Shown here: piece by piece, positions 8,947-16,264 of the stretch
How the letters are laid out: the number at the start of each line of letters is the position of its first letter
How positions within the stretch are numbered: position 1 is the first letter of the stretch
Notes under the pieces: model-generated
Seen by the model: only the letters and a program-made list of their open reading frames with translations
Told to the model about the DNA's origin: nothing
Database searches by the model: none
Translations under genes and position numbers: made by a program
Assembly: GCF_013415905.1 (NCBI RefSeq)
Contig: NZ_CP058909.1
Location: forward strand, 3,038,001 to 3,102,000
Reading direction: 5' to 3'
Length of the DNA: 64,000 nucleotides
Source of the DNA: Halosimplex pelagicum
GTDB taxonomy: Archaea > Halobacteriota > Halobacteria > Halobacteriales > Haloarculaceae

Positions 8947-9086
8947 CCGGCGCCGCAGGCGCCGGTTCACCGGCTGCGCGAGAGCGGAGCGACCAACGCA
9001 GCCGGCCTTTTTTCACCCATGTTTTTTGCCGGGGGTCGAGGCGCGAGCCCACCGGCTCGCGCCGACGCCCCCGGGAAAAAAGATGG
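8947..9086 (+). repeat. Nested-hairpin dispersed element, copy B (best preserved)
   Basis: The order of parts is as follows. A perfect 8-bp hairpin pairs 8947-8954 with 8958-8965 (GCA loop). A 9-bp hairpin pairs 8970-8978 with 8997-9005. The core CTTTTTTCACCCATGTTTTTTG follows. A long outer stem pairs 9017-9038 with 9063-9086 with few mismatches. It encloses a perfect 9-bp hairpin pairing 9040-9048 with 9055-9063. The element fills the divergent spacer between the redoxin gene and the thioredoxin gene. The opening CCGGCGCCGCAGGCGC...GGTTCACCG is shared with copy A. Confidence 0.8.
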
Positions 9087-9173
9087 CTGTACTGACCACT
9101 GCGGCATCACCGTCCCGAGACCGTCCACCGGTCCGTCGAGAGGCTTACACGGCTCGGTCCCGTCTCCCCGTTC

Positions 9174-9506
9174 ATGGCTGAGACACGCGATCGGCCGGTC
9201 ACGCCGTCGTCGCGCGAGGAACTGGCGACCCTCGTCGCGAGTCACGACCGGGTTCTCGTCGAGTTCCACACGGAGGGCTGCGGGAAGTGCGCGGCGATGG
9301 AGCCGGTTCTGAGCGGGGTCGCCCGCTCGACCGAGGCGGTCGTCGCGACGATGAACCCCCGCGACGACCCGGAACTGATCGACGAGTACGACGTACGGAG
9401 CGTCCCGAAACTCCTCCTGTTCGTCGACGGCGACCTCGCCACGACGCGAGAAGATGGGGTGCTCAGTGTCGAGGAAGTACGGGCGTTCGTCGCGGACGGG
9501 GACTGA
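9174..9506 (+). CDS. Thioredoxin family protein (CGKC active site)
   Basis: 110 residues, one thioredoxin domain. The active site is CGKC (Cys36, Cys39) rather than the usual CGPC; the cis-proline motif is SVPKLLLF. It is probably a cytoplasmic thiol-disulfide reductant. The replaced proline would raise or shift the redox potential in known thioredoxins, so a specialised partner is possible. It converges with the histidine kinase gene, with an 11-nt gap. Confidence 0.88.
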   Translation: MAETRDRPVTPSSREELATLVASHDRVLVEFHTEGCGKCAAMEPVLSGVARSTEAVVATMNPRDDPELIDEYDVRSVPKLLLFVDGDLATTREDGVLSVEEVRAFVADGD

Positions 9507-9517
9507 CGCCGGCGGGG

Positions 9518-11554
9518 TCAGTCGCCCGCGACGAGTTCGGTCACGGTCACGTCCTCGAAGCGGGCCTCGCTGGTCTCGTCGACGCTGTGGCTGCAGACGG
9601 CGAGGCCGACGACCACCGGGTCGGCGAGGTCGATCCGTCGCTGGTCGATGGCCTGCCACTCCTCCCCGTCGGTCGACCACGACAGCGTCACCGTGCCGTC
9701 GACGGCGTCGAGCCGGTACCACGGATAGGCGTCGTAGGGCTCCTCGAGCTGGTCGCTCCCCGCGGCGACGCCCGCCTCCTCGCGCCACATCGTCTCGGTC
9801 CCGTGGTCGCCCGTCGCACCGACGAACGCGAACGCGGCGTCCTCGGCGAGGGTGTCCCTGACCATCAGTCCCGCTTTGCTGTACTCGTGGACGGACTCCA
9901 GCTCCGCCAGCCGCCCCTCGATCCGGACGGGCCCGTGGACCTCCCCGTGGAGGAAGTGGAACTCGTCGATGTCGTGCCAGATGTCCCTGCCGTCGCCGAC
10001 GACTCGCCAGGACCCCTCCGCGGCGTCGCGTTGCGACGACCCCGGGACCGACACGTCGCCCACGTCGACGCTCTCGGTGAGTTCGACCGGGTCGGTCGGC
10101 TCGACCGGCTCGGGGACCACGACCGGACACCCGCCGAACTCGAAGCGCGCGCCCGGCGACCCGCCGGTCTCGCTCTCGCGGATGTCGATCTCCCAGCCCT
10201 GCTGGTCGACGGTCTCGGTGACGATCGCCAGCCCGGTCCCGGTGCCGTCCTCGGCGGTGGTGTAGCCGGCTTCGAGGACCTTCTCGCGTTCGGCCTCGGG
10301 GATGCCGGGGCCGTCGTCCTCGACGTAGAAGCCCCGATCGGTCGTCCCGACGCGGACGGTCACGTCGGGGCCGGCGTGGTCGAGCGCGTTCTTCAGCAGG
10401 TTCTCGACCAGCGGCCGGACCGATTCCGTCTCGGCGATGATCTCCGTCCCCTCGGGGACCGCCACGTCGAGCGTCGCCCCGTCGGTCCCGTGGACGCTCC
10501 AGACCTGCTCGACCAGCGGGGCGAGCTCCGTCGACGACACGCCCACGTCGAGCACGTCGAGCACCTCCTCGGAGAGGTCGACCGAGCGGTCGCCCTTCGA
10601 GAGCGCGCTGAGGTCCTCGAGGATCTCCTCGATGCGCTCGTTGGCCCGCTCGATCCGCTCGAAGGCGTCCTCGTGACCCTCCCGAGCGCGTTCGAGGGCG
10701 CCGACGGATATCTGCAGGGGCGTCCGCAGGTCGTGGGAGACGTAGCTGGCGAACTGGTCGAACCGCCGCTGTTGCTCCTCCAGCCGGTGCTGGAACTGCA
10801 TCCGCTCGGTCACGTCGAGCGCGTACCCGACCACCCCCAGAACGCGGCCGTCGTCGTCGCGCCAGGGGAGCTTCGTCACCTCGGACCAGTAGTCGCCGCC
10901 CTGCGTCTCGAAGTGCTCGATCTGGTCCCGGATCGGCTCGCCGGTCTCGGCGACGCGCAGGTCGTCCTCGTAGGCCTCCCGGTCGGCGTCCGTACGGTGG
11001 TCGAACGCCTCCGGGTCGGTCTTCCCGACGAACTCCTCGGTGTCCGGCGTGTACGGCACGTCCGCCATCCGAACGTACCGACCCTCGTCGTCCTTGGCGA
11101 ACATCGTCATCTGTCCGTCTTCGAGGAGCGTCCGGAGGATACCGCTGTCCGCCGCCGTCTGCCGCCGCTCCCGGAAGGTGGCGACCGCGTCGTCGACGAC
11201 GCCCCCGAGCGTCTCGGCGGATGCCGACCGCGGCAGGTACCGGCAGTCGGCCCGGTTCGCGACGGCCGCCGCGACCGCCTCGTCGTCGACGTAGGCGACG
11301 ACCGGGAGGTGGTCGCTGACCGCTCTGGCCGTCTCGTAGATGTCGACGAACTCGGCCTCGTCGACGCCCACGGCGAGGACGCAGCCGGCGTCGTCCCGCG
11401 CGGAGAGCGTCTCGGGCAGGTCGGTGAGGTCCGCGACGACGGTGGCGACGCCGGGCCCGTCGCCGTCGGAGACGGCGGCACGGACGCGGTCCCGGTCGTC
11501 GGCGGTTCCGCCGACGACGAGGGCGACAGTCGGGTCCGCCAGGAGGTGACTCAT
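9518..11554 (-). CDS. Hybrid-like sensor histidine kinase with PAS domain and C-terminal DUF1349-like lectin domain
   Basis: 678 residues, no membrane segment. Order: a receiver-like fold (about 9-128) without an obvious phospho-acceptor Asp after beta-3; PAS domain (about 138-250, ending YALDVTERMQFQHRL); HisKA with the phospho-acceptor in SHDLRTPLQ (His274); HATPase with N box LLKNALDHA (about 386-394), G1 DDGPGIP and G2 GTGTGLAIV. A Pro/Val/Glu linker (about 478-495) leads to about 180 residues (FHFLHGEVHGPVRIEG...YSKAGLMVRDTL...LSWSTDGEEWQAI) that match the concanavalin-like DUF1349 type usually seen on secreted glycan-related proteins. Input signal unknown. Confidence 0.85.
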   Translation of the reverse strand: MSHLLADPTVALVVGGTADDRDRVRAAVSDGDGPGVATVVADLTDLPETLSARDDAGCVLAVGVDEAEFVDIYETARAVSDHLPVVAYVDDEAVAAAVANRADCRYLPRSASAETLGGVVDDAVATFRERRQTAADSGILRTLLEDGQMTMFAKDDEGRYVRMADVPYTPDTEEFVGKTDPEAFDHRTDADREAYEDDLRVAETGEPIRDQIEHFETQGGDYWSEVTKLPWRDDDGRVLGVVGYALDVTERMQFQHRLEEQQRRFDQFASYVSHDLRTPLQISVGALERAREGHEDAFERIERANERIEEILEDLSALSKGDRSVDLSEEVLDVLDVGVSSTELAPLVEQVWSVHGTDGATLDVAVPEGTEIIAETESVRPLVENLLKNALDHAGPDVTVRVGTTDRGFYVEDDGPGIPEAEREKVLEAGYTTAEDGTGTGLAIVTETVDQQGWEIDIRESETGGSPGARFEFGGCPVVVPEPVEPTDPVELTESVDVGDVSVPGSSQRDAAEGSWRVVGDGRDIWHDIDEFHFLHGEVHGPVRIEGRLAELESVHEYSKAGLMVRDTLAEDAAFAFVGATGDHGTETMWREEAGVAAGSDQLEEPYDAYPWYRLDAVDGTVTLSWSTDGEEWQAIDQRRIDLADPVVVGLAVCSHSVDETSEARFEDVTVTELVAGD

Positions 11555-11638
11555 CGAGATGCTACCCGCACCGTATGCGATGCAGGTAAATAAGGCCCCG
11601 GGGCCGTCGAGCGGTTCCGGGGTCCGGCGTTTACCGCG

Positions 11639-12406
11639 CTACGCGTCGACGAACCGGCGGAGCGCCGACCGGTCGGTCCCGCCGACCAGCAGCGACGCGT
11701 ACCAGCCGGCGGCCCGCGCGGCGAAGTTGCAGACGTGCAGCGAGACCAGCGTCGCGACCAGCCCGAACGCCGAGACGGCCAGCGCCTCCGGCAGCGTCGT
11801 GACGTACCACGTCGTCAGCCGGAAGGGGATCGTGAGCCCGATCTCCCACGTCTGGAGCGCGAACTCGACCGAGGGCGCGACGTTCATCTCCCCGGAGACC
11901 GGGCGGACGCCGACGTTGACCGACCGGTAGTACAACGGTACGAGCAGCAGCGACAGCGAGAGCGTCCCCAGGACGATCAGGAGCGTGAAGGCGGCGGTCC
12001 CGACGAGGACCTTGCTCAGGAGGAAAGCGACGCCCTTCCACGTCGAGAGGCTCGTGAGCGCGTGTTTCAGGTGGGCGACCGGCTCCGAGAGCGGCGGGGC
12101 GTCCCCGCCCGCGGGAACGTCGCCGACGAGCAACCGGTCGGCGGCGTACCGTTCGAGCGCGGTCAGCTCCCGGACGCCCAGCAGCGTCGCGACGAACAGG
12201 GGGAGGCCGACGAGTATCACCGAGAGGCCGATCCCGAGTCCGAAGCCCAGCGGCAACACGACCGAGTACGTGATCCCCAGCGGGAACAGCGCCGAGAGGT
12301 ACAGCAGGTTCGCGTACGTCTGGAGGCGGAGGGGCACGCCGAGGAACCGCCGGAGGAGGGCGCCCGGCCCGTCGGGTGCCCGGAGCGCGGAGACCAGTCG
12401 GCTCAT
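11639..12406 (-). CDS. Four-helix membrane protein of the putative-sensor domain family
   Basis: 255 residues. Two long hydrophobic segments are at about 28-75 and two more at about 125-160 and 205-230, separated by a polar loop. The N-terminal LQTYANLLYLSALFPLGITYSVVLPLGFGLGIGLSVIL... pattern is typical of the sensor-domain membrane proteins common in haloarchaea and actinobacteria. It has no kinase or HTH part. It lies behind the histidine kinase on the same strand with an 84-nt gap, which suggests but does not prove joint function. Confidence 0.75.
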   Translation of the reverse strand: MSRLVSALRAPDGPGALLRRFLGVPLRLQTYANLLYLSALFPLGITYSVVLPLGFGLGIGLSVILVGLPLFVATLLGVRELTALERYAADRLLVGDVPAGGDAPPLSEPVAHLKHALTSLSTWKGVAFLLSKVLVGTAAFTLLIVLGTLSLSLLLVPLYYRSVNVGVRPVSGEMNVAPSVEFALQTWEIGLTIPFRLTTWYVTTLPEALAVSAFGLVATLVSLHVCNFAARAAGWYASLLVGGTDRSALRRFVDA

Positions 12407-12523
12407 TGTCGACTCCTCGCCCGCCGGCGTAGTAAAACTGACCGTACCGGCACGAGGACGACCCCTACCGACGACCGCGTCCCCGATTCGGACGGACGGA
12501 CGGGCCCGTCCGGGAGCCCCGAG

Positions 12524-12862
12524 TCACGCGCCCGTGAGCGCGTAGAGGATCGACCCGAGACCGACGATCTCGAGGGTCGCCCACGCGAGGATGCCGGCGG
12601 CGTCGCTGGCGAGCAACACGGAGATAAGCAGCGTCGTGACGACGAACGGGGCGGCGGTCACGAGGAAGATACCGATCCCGAGGAACAGCATCGGGCGGCT
12701 GTCGTTGCGACGGTACCCGCGGTAGGCCTGGTAGGCGACGAACAGGCCGACCGCGGCGGTCAGCGCCCCGGTGAGCGTCGCCGGCGTGACGGTCGCGTCG
12801 GTCTGGAGCGACGCGACCCACCCGAGGACCGCGGGGCCGGCGCCAGCGAACGGGTCGGTCAC
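12524..12862 (-). CDS. Small haloarchaeal membrane protein, paralogue of 13038-13394
   Basis: 112 residues, three predicted membrane segments (about 29-49, 57-80, 88-110). It shares YQAYRGYRRNDSRPMLFLGIGIFLVTAAPF and the C-terminal motif LEIVGLGSILYALTG with the product of 13038-13394. It starts at GTG 12862, which overlaps the stop of the 60-codon ORF upstream in a GTGA arrangement. It is the last gene of a regulator plus membrane-protein operon. Function unknown. Confidence 0.75.
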   Translation of the reverse strand: MTDPFAGAGPAVLGWVASLQTDATVTPATLTGALTAAVGLFVAYQAYRGYRRNDSRPMLFLGIGIFLVTAAPFVVTTLLISVLLASDAAGILAWATLEIVGLGSILYALTGA

Positions 12863-13041
12863 GGCGTCACCTCCGGGTGCGGGTCGCCGACTCGTGGCGT
12901 CGGGTCGGCGACGGTGCGGGCTCCGGGGCCGTCGGGGCGGATTCCGTGAGCCGTGGTGCCGGCTCCGTGGCCGTCGGGGCCGGCCCCGCGGCTGGCCTCC
13001 GGGTCACGGTCGTCGGGTGGGTGTGGTGTGCGTGCGGTCAT
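12859..13041 (-). CDS. Short Pro/Asp/Gly-rich ORF between two paralogous membrane-protein genes
   Basis: 60 codons, beginning TARTPHPPDDRDPEASRG after the start. Its ATG overlaps the stop of the preceding gene (ATGA, 13038-13041) and its TGA overlaps the GTG of the next gene (12859-12862). No domain is visible and composition is low complexity. It may encode a small disordered protein, or serve mainly to carry ribosomes from one membrane-protein gene to the next. Confidence 0.4.
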   Translation of the reverse strand: MTARTPHPPDDRDPEASRGAGPDGHGAGTTAHGIRPDGPGARTVADPTPRVGDPHPEVTP

Positions 13042-13394
13042 GGTCGTCCGTAGATGGCGTAGAGGATGCAGCCGAGCCCGAGCAGTTCGCTGACGGTCGT
13101 CGAGAGCAGGCGGACGGACTCGGGCGTGTCGGTGAGCGTCGGGAGGGCGATGCGGAGCGCGATGGGCCCGCCGGTCAGGAGGACGATCCCGACCGCCAGG
13201 AACAGCATCGCCCGGTCGCGGGTGCCGCGATAGCCCTTCAGCGCCTCGTAGGCGATCAGCAGCGACAGGCCGGCGGCGACCGCCAGCCCCAGCAGGGCCA
13301 GCGCCGCGAGCACCGGGGACCCGCCGGTCGCGGAGACCTGCAGCGCGAGGTCCGGGGCGGGAACGAGTGCGAGAGGGGAGGTCGCGGGTATCAT
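13038..13394 (-). CDS. Small haloarchaeal membrane protein, paralogue of 12524-12862
   Basis: 118 residues from ATG 13394, which overlaps the stop of the upstream regulator (ATGA). Three hydrophobic segments are predicted. The central YEALKGYRGTRDRAMLFLAVGIVLLTGGP and terminal VSELLGLGCILYAIYG match the protein encoded at 12524-12862. The in-frame extension to 13472 would overlap the regulator and is very Arg-rich, so it was rejected. Function unknown; co-transcription with a winged-helix protein suggests regulation of, or response to, an envelope condition. Confidence 0.78.
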   Translation of the reverse strand: MIPATSPLALVPAPDLALQVSATGGSPVLAALALLGLAVAAGLSLLIAYEALKGYRGTRDRAMLFLAVGIVLLTGGPIALRIALPTLTDTPESVRLLSTTVSELLGLGCILYAIYGRP

Positions 13395-13750
13395 GGTTCT
13401 GTGAGTCCCTCGAACAGCCGCGTGAACCGGTCGGCGGCGTCCACCTCGCGCCGGGACACGTCGATCGAGCACTCGCCGTCCTCGATCTCGACCGTGACGC
13501 GCTCGACACGCGTCCGGTAGGTCTTGTAGTGGTGGCCGTCCGGGTCCAGCTGCTGCTGTTCGACGATGAGGTCGTACTCGCGGAGCTGTTCGATGCGCCG
13601 GTAGATCGTCGGCTCCGAGGCGTCGCAGCGCTCGGCCAGCGCCGAGGCCGACAGCGCCTCGCGGCTCGACTCGACCAGGATCGCGCGGGCGTACTCGTCG
13701 TCGAGCAACGAGATCACCCCCGATTCCTCGGGATCCTGACCGGCTGCCAT
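13391..13750 (-). CDS. Winged-helix DNA-binding regulator (ArsR-like)
   Basis: 119 residues. The helix-turn-helix at about 29-60 (ALSASALAERCDASEPTIYRRIEQL) and wing (YDLIVEQQQLDPDGHHYKTYRT) fit haloarchaeal ArsR-type regulators; there is no metal-binding Cys cluster. It is the first gene of a four-gene unit (13750 to 12524) in which every junction is a 4-nt overlap. The sequence CTTATAAAACG upstream, near 13771-13781, is a good TATA box candidate on the minus strand. It probably autoregulates this unit. Confidence 0.8.
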   Translation of the reverse strand: MAAGQDPEESGVISLLDDEYARAILVESSREALSASALAERCDASEPTIYRRIEQLREYDLIVEQQQLDPDGHHYKTYRTRVERVTVEIEDGECSIDVSRREVDAADRFTRLFEGLTEP

Positions 13751-13847
13751 CGATCCACGGTTTCGCCGGCGAGCTTATAAAACGGACTACACGCTTTCCG
13801 ACTCGGAAACCGTGGCCCGACCCGGGAGTCGCGGCCCGGTCGACGAG

Positions 13848-14165
13848 CTACGCGAGGCTCGCGACCCAGCCGACGACCAGGACGAGGGCGGCGCCGGTCG
13901 ATATCACGGGGAGGACGTACAGGTAGGCGGGGGCGGGTTCGGCCCCGTTCCGGAGGAAGTCGGGGTTGCGGTACATCTGGACGGTTCCGAGGAGCGCGAA
14001 CCCGCCGAGGGCGGCCATGCCGGCCTCGTAGGTCGTCGCGGTGGCGGCGAGGACCGCCAGCGCGAACTCGCCGACGTACACGAGACCCATGAGACCGAAG
14101 ACGTACGCGAGCACGTCGACCCGGCGGACCCGCTCGCTGGGAGGGCTGGAGAGGGCGGTCGCCAT
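13848..14165 (-). CDS. Small membrane protein
   Basis: 105 residues from the ATG at 14165. Three hydrophobic segments are at about 15-40, 46-63 and 82-104. The loop MYRNPDFLRNGAEPAP is polar. The longer in-frame reading to 14639 would run into the reductase gene antisense-free spacer with Arg-rich sequence, so it was not used. Unrecognised family; it follows the flavin reductase gene by 92 nt on the same strand. Confidence 0.65.
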   Translation of the reverse strand: MATALSSPPSERVRRVDVLAYVFGLMGLVYVGEFALAVLAATATTYEAGMAALGGFALLGTVQMYRNPDFLRNGAEPAPAYLYVLPVISTGAALVLVVGWVASLA

Positions 14166-14257
14166 ATCGGTACGTCTCGGCTCGGTCACACGAACGTTTC
14201 GGTCTGGCCGGCGCGGGACTACCGCCGGAGCGTCGGTCCGTCGCCCCGGGTCCGAGT

Positions 14258-15292
14258 CTACCCGAATCCTTCGGCCTCGATGCGCTCGGCGGGAACGCCC
14301 ACGGACTCGGCGGCGTCGACGAGGCTGTTGACCATCACGTTGATCCCGCAGGCGTACACCTCGGCGTCGCGGGGGTCGATGCGCGCCTCGACCCCGGACG
14401 CGGGGGCCTCGTCGAGCCACCCCTCCAGTTCGCGACCGAGCGGCGCGCTCACGGCCGACTCGTCGACGTGTTTGACGAAGGCGTGCTGGACGTAGTCGGT
14501 CTCGCCCGTCCACTCGCTGAGGTAGGACTCGCGGCTGAGACACGGGACGAAGTGGAAGTTGTCGCGCTCGCGGCCGTACTCCCGGAACGCCTCGCGGTAG
14601 GGCAGGTCGTCCTCCCAGGCGGCGCCGAGGAACAGCCACACGTCGCGCGAGTGACCGTCGACCTCGTCGGCGCCGGTGTCGAAGACGTAGTCGATCATGC
14701 CCTTCAGCGGCGCGACGCCGGTACCCGTGGCCATGAAGACCAGGTCCCGATCAGAGGGCTCGTCGAGGACGAGTTCGCCCCGCGGGCCGCGCATCGTCAC
14801 CTCGTCGCCGACTTCGAGGTCACGGCAGAGTCGCGGCGAGAGGTCGCCGCCCGGGACGCGTCGGACGCAGATCTCGACCCTGTCGCGGGTGGGCGAACTC
14901 GCCAGCGAGTAGGCCCGCGACTCCCCGCAGTAGCGCAGCCCGACGTACTGGCCGGCGAGGTACTCGAAGGTGTTGTGGGGTTCGAAGGCGATCCTGGTGA
15001 GCATCGGGTGGGGCCGCTCGAAGCGCTCCAGCAGCGTCGCACAGCGGCGCGCGAACCCCGCGTAGCCGTCGGTGCGGAGCTCCTCGACGAGGGTGCCCCA
15101 GTCGTCGTAGTCGGTGACGCTCTCGTAGCGGTCGGCCAGCCCCTCCCGCTCGAACCAGTGGTCGACGGTTCGGCGGACCTCCGCCGTCCGGTCGCGGTCC
15201 ATCGCCTCCCGCTCGACGACCGTCGCCGACTCGGTCACCAGCGGTAGCTCGGCGATCCGGTCGTGTCTCGACGCGTGTTCCCTGACGGGCAT
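14258..15292 (-). CDS. Ferredoxin-NADP+ reductase-type flavoprotein
   Basis: 344 residues from ATG 15292. An extra N-terminal part of about 95 residues has no clear domain. The FAD-binding barrel contains RAYSLASSP (about 126-134), and the NAD(P) domain contains ATGTGVAPLKGMIDY (about 188-202) and the late motif YACGINVMV. There is no 2Fe-2S cluster motif, so it is a stand-alone FNR-like electron-transfer enzyme, cytoplasmic, linking NAD(P)H to ferredoxin or flavodoxin partners. Partner unknown. Confidence 0.85.
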   Translation of the reverse strand: MPVREHASRHDRIAELPLVTESATVVEREAMDRDRTAEVRRTVDHWFEREGLADRYESVTDYDDWGTLVEELRTDGYAGFARRCATLLERFERPHPMLTRIAFEPHNTFEYLAGQYVGLRYCGESRAYSLASSPTRDRVEICVRRVPGGDLSPRLCRDLEVGDEVTMRGPRGELVLDEPSDRDLVFMATGTGVAPLKGMIDYVFDTGADEVDGHSRDVWLFLGAAWEDDLPYREAFREYGRERDNFHFVPCLSRESYLSEWTGETDYVQHAFVKHVDESAVSAPLGRELEGWLDEAPASGVEARIDPRDAEVYACGINVMVNSLVDAAESVGVPAERIEAEGFG

Positions 15293-15389
15293 TACCACGT
15301 CTCCGGGCCCGCGGTAGTAAGTACTGGCGGGCCGTTCGGCGGGCTCGACCGTCCCCGGGTCCGTCGGCGCTCCTCTGCCGGCCGTCCCT

Positions 15390-16049
15390 TCAGCTCCCCT
15401 CGACAAGCCGTCGGAGGTGCTCGGGTGGGACGGCGCCGCGGGCGGCGTACTCGCCGTAGGTGAAGGTGGGGACGCCCGTCACGCCCTCGCGCCGGGCCGC
15501 GTCGAACCGCTCGGTGACCGCGTCGCGCCACTGCTCGTCGTCGAGCACGTCCCGGATCTCCGCGGCGTCGAGGTCGACGTCGCTCGCCAGATCCGCGAGC
15601 ACGTCCGCGTCGCCGATGTCCCGCTCGTCCTGCCAGAGCGCGTCGAGGATCGCCTCGTCGAAGGCGAGCCACTGCTCGTAGGGGTAGGTCTCCTTGACGT
15701 AGTAGGAGGCGACCTGTGCGGGCAGCGAGTCGATCTCGCGGGAGAGTGCGAGGCTCATCTCGACGCCGTACTCCTCCTGAAGGCGTTCGACGTTCTCCCT
15801 GGCCTGCTCGAAGTAGTCCTCGTCCTTGCCGTCGTCGACGGAGTGGTCGACGGTTCCGTCGGGCCGGCGCTTGTCGGCCCGCAGGTCGAAGGGGTACCAG
15901 TCGATCTCCAGGCGCTCGTCGCGCTCGCTCTGGTACTGCGCGAGCGACTCGCGCCCGAGGTAACAGAACGGACAGACGTAGTCGGAGTAGATCCCGATCG
16001 GCCGGGCGGTCTCGCTCTCGGCGCCAGCGTCGGGCTCGGCGTCGTTCAT
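15390..16049 (-). CDS. DsbA-family oxidoreductase (FrnE/2-hydroxychromene isomerase group)
   Basis: 219 residues. A thioredoxin fold with active site YVCPFCYLG (Cys26, Cys29), a helical insertion (about 60-170) and the cis-proline motif GVTGVPTFTYGEYAARG. Cytoplasmic, with no signal peptide. FrnE-like proteins catalyse disulfide exchange or isomerisation; the exact substrate is unknown. It lies 97 nt upstream of the FNR-type gene on the same strand, so a joint redox role is possible. Confidence 0.88.
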   Translation of the reverse strand: MNDAEPDAGAESETARPIGIYSDYVCPFCYLGRESLAQYQSERDERLEIDWYPFDLRADKRRPDGTVDHSVDDGKDEDYFEQARENVERLQEEYGVEMSLALSREIDSLPAQVASYYVKETYPYEQWLAFDEAILDALWQDERDIGDADVLADLASDVDLDAAEIRDVLDDEQWRDAVTERFDAARREGVTGVPTFTYGEYAARGAVPPEHLRRLVEGS

Positions 16050-16264
16050 ACTCCTCGATTGCGGCCGCAGTGGGAAAAGCGACCGGTGACACCCGTGTCA
16101 CCGGACGGCGACACGCTCTCGACACCGCCGCGGTCGCCGCCCGACTCAGTCGGTCCCTCGGGCGGCCGTCCCGTCGCCGTCGGCCTCGACGCCCGTACCG
16201 CCGCCGTGGCACGGACCGACGGCCATCCGCCAAGTTGAAACGCCGGGCCGCGTAGATGCCGGTA

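Noticed and set aside
9287-11593. Open frame of 768 codons opposite the histidine kinase
   Set aside because: A GC-skew shadow. The kinase strand shows all catalytic motifs; the opposite product is Arg/Asp/Val-rich with none.
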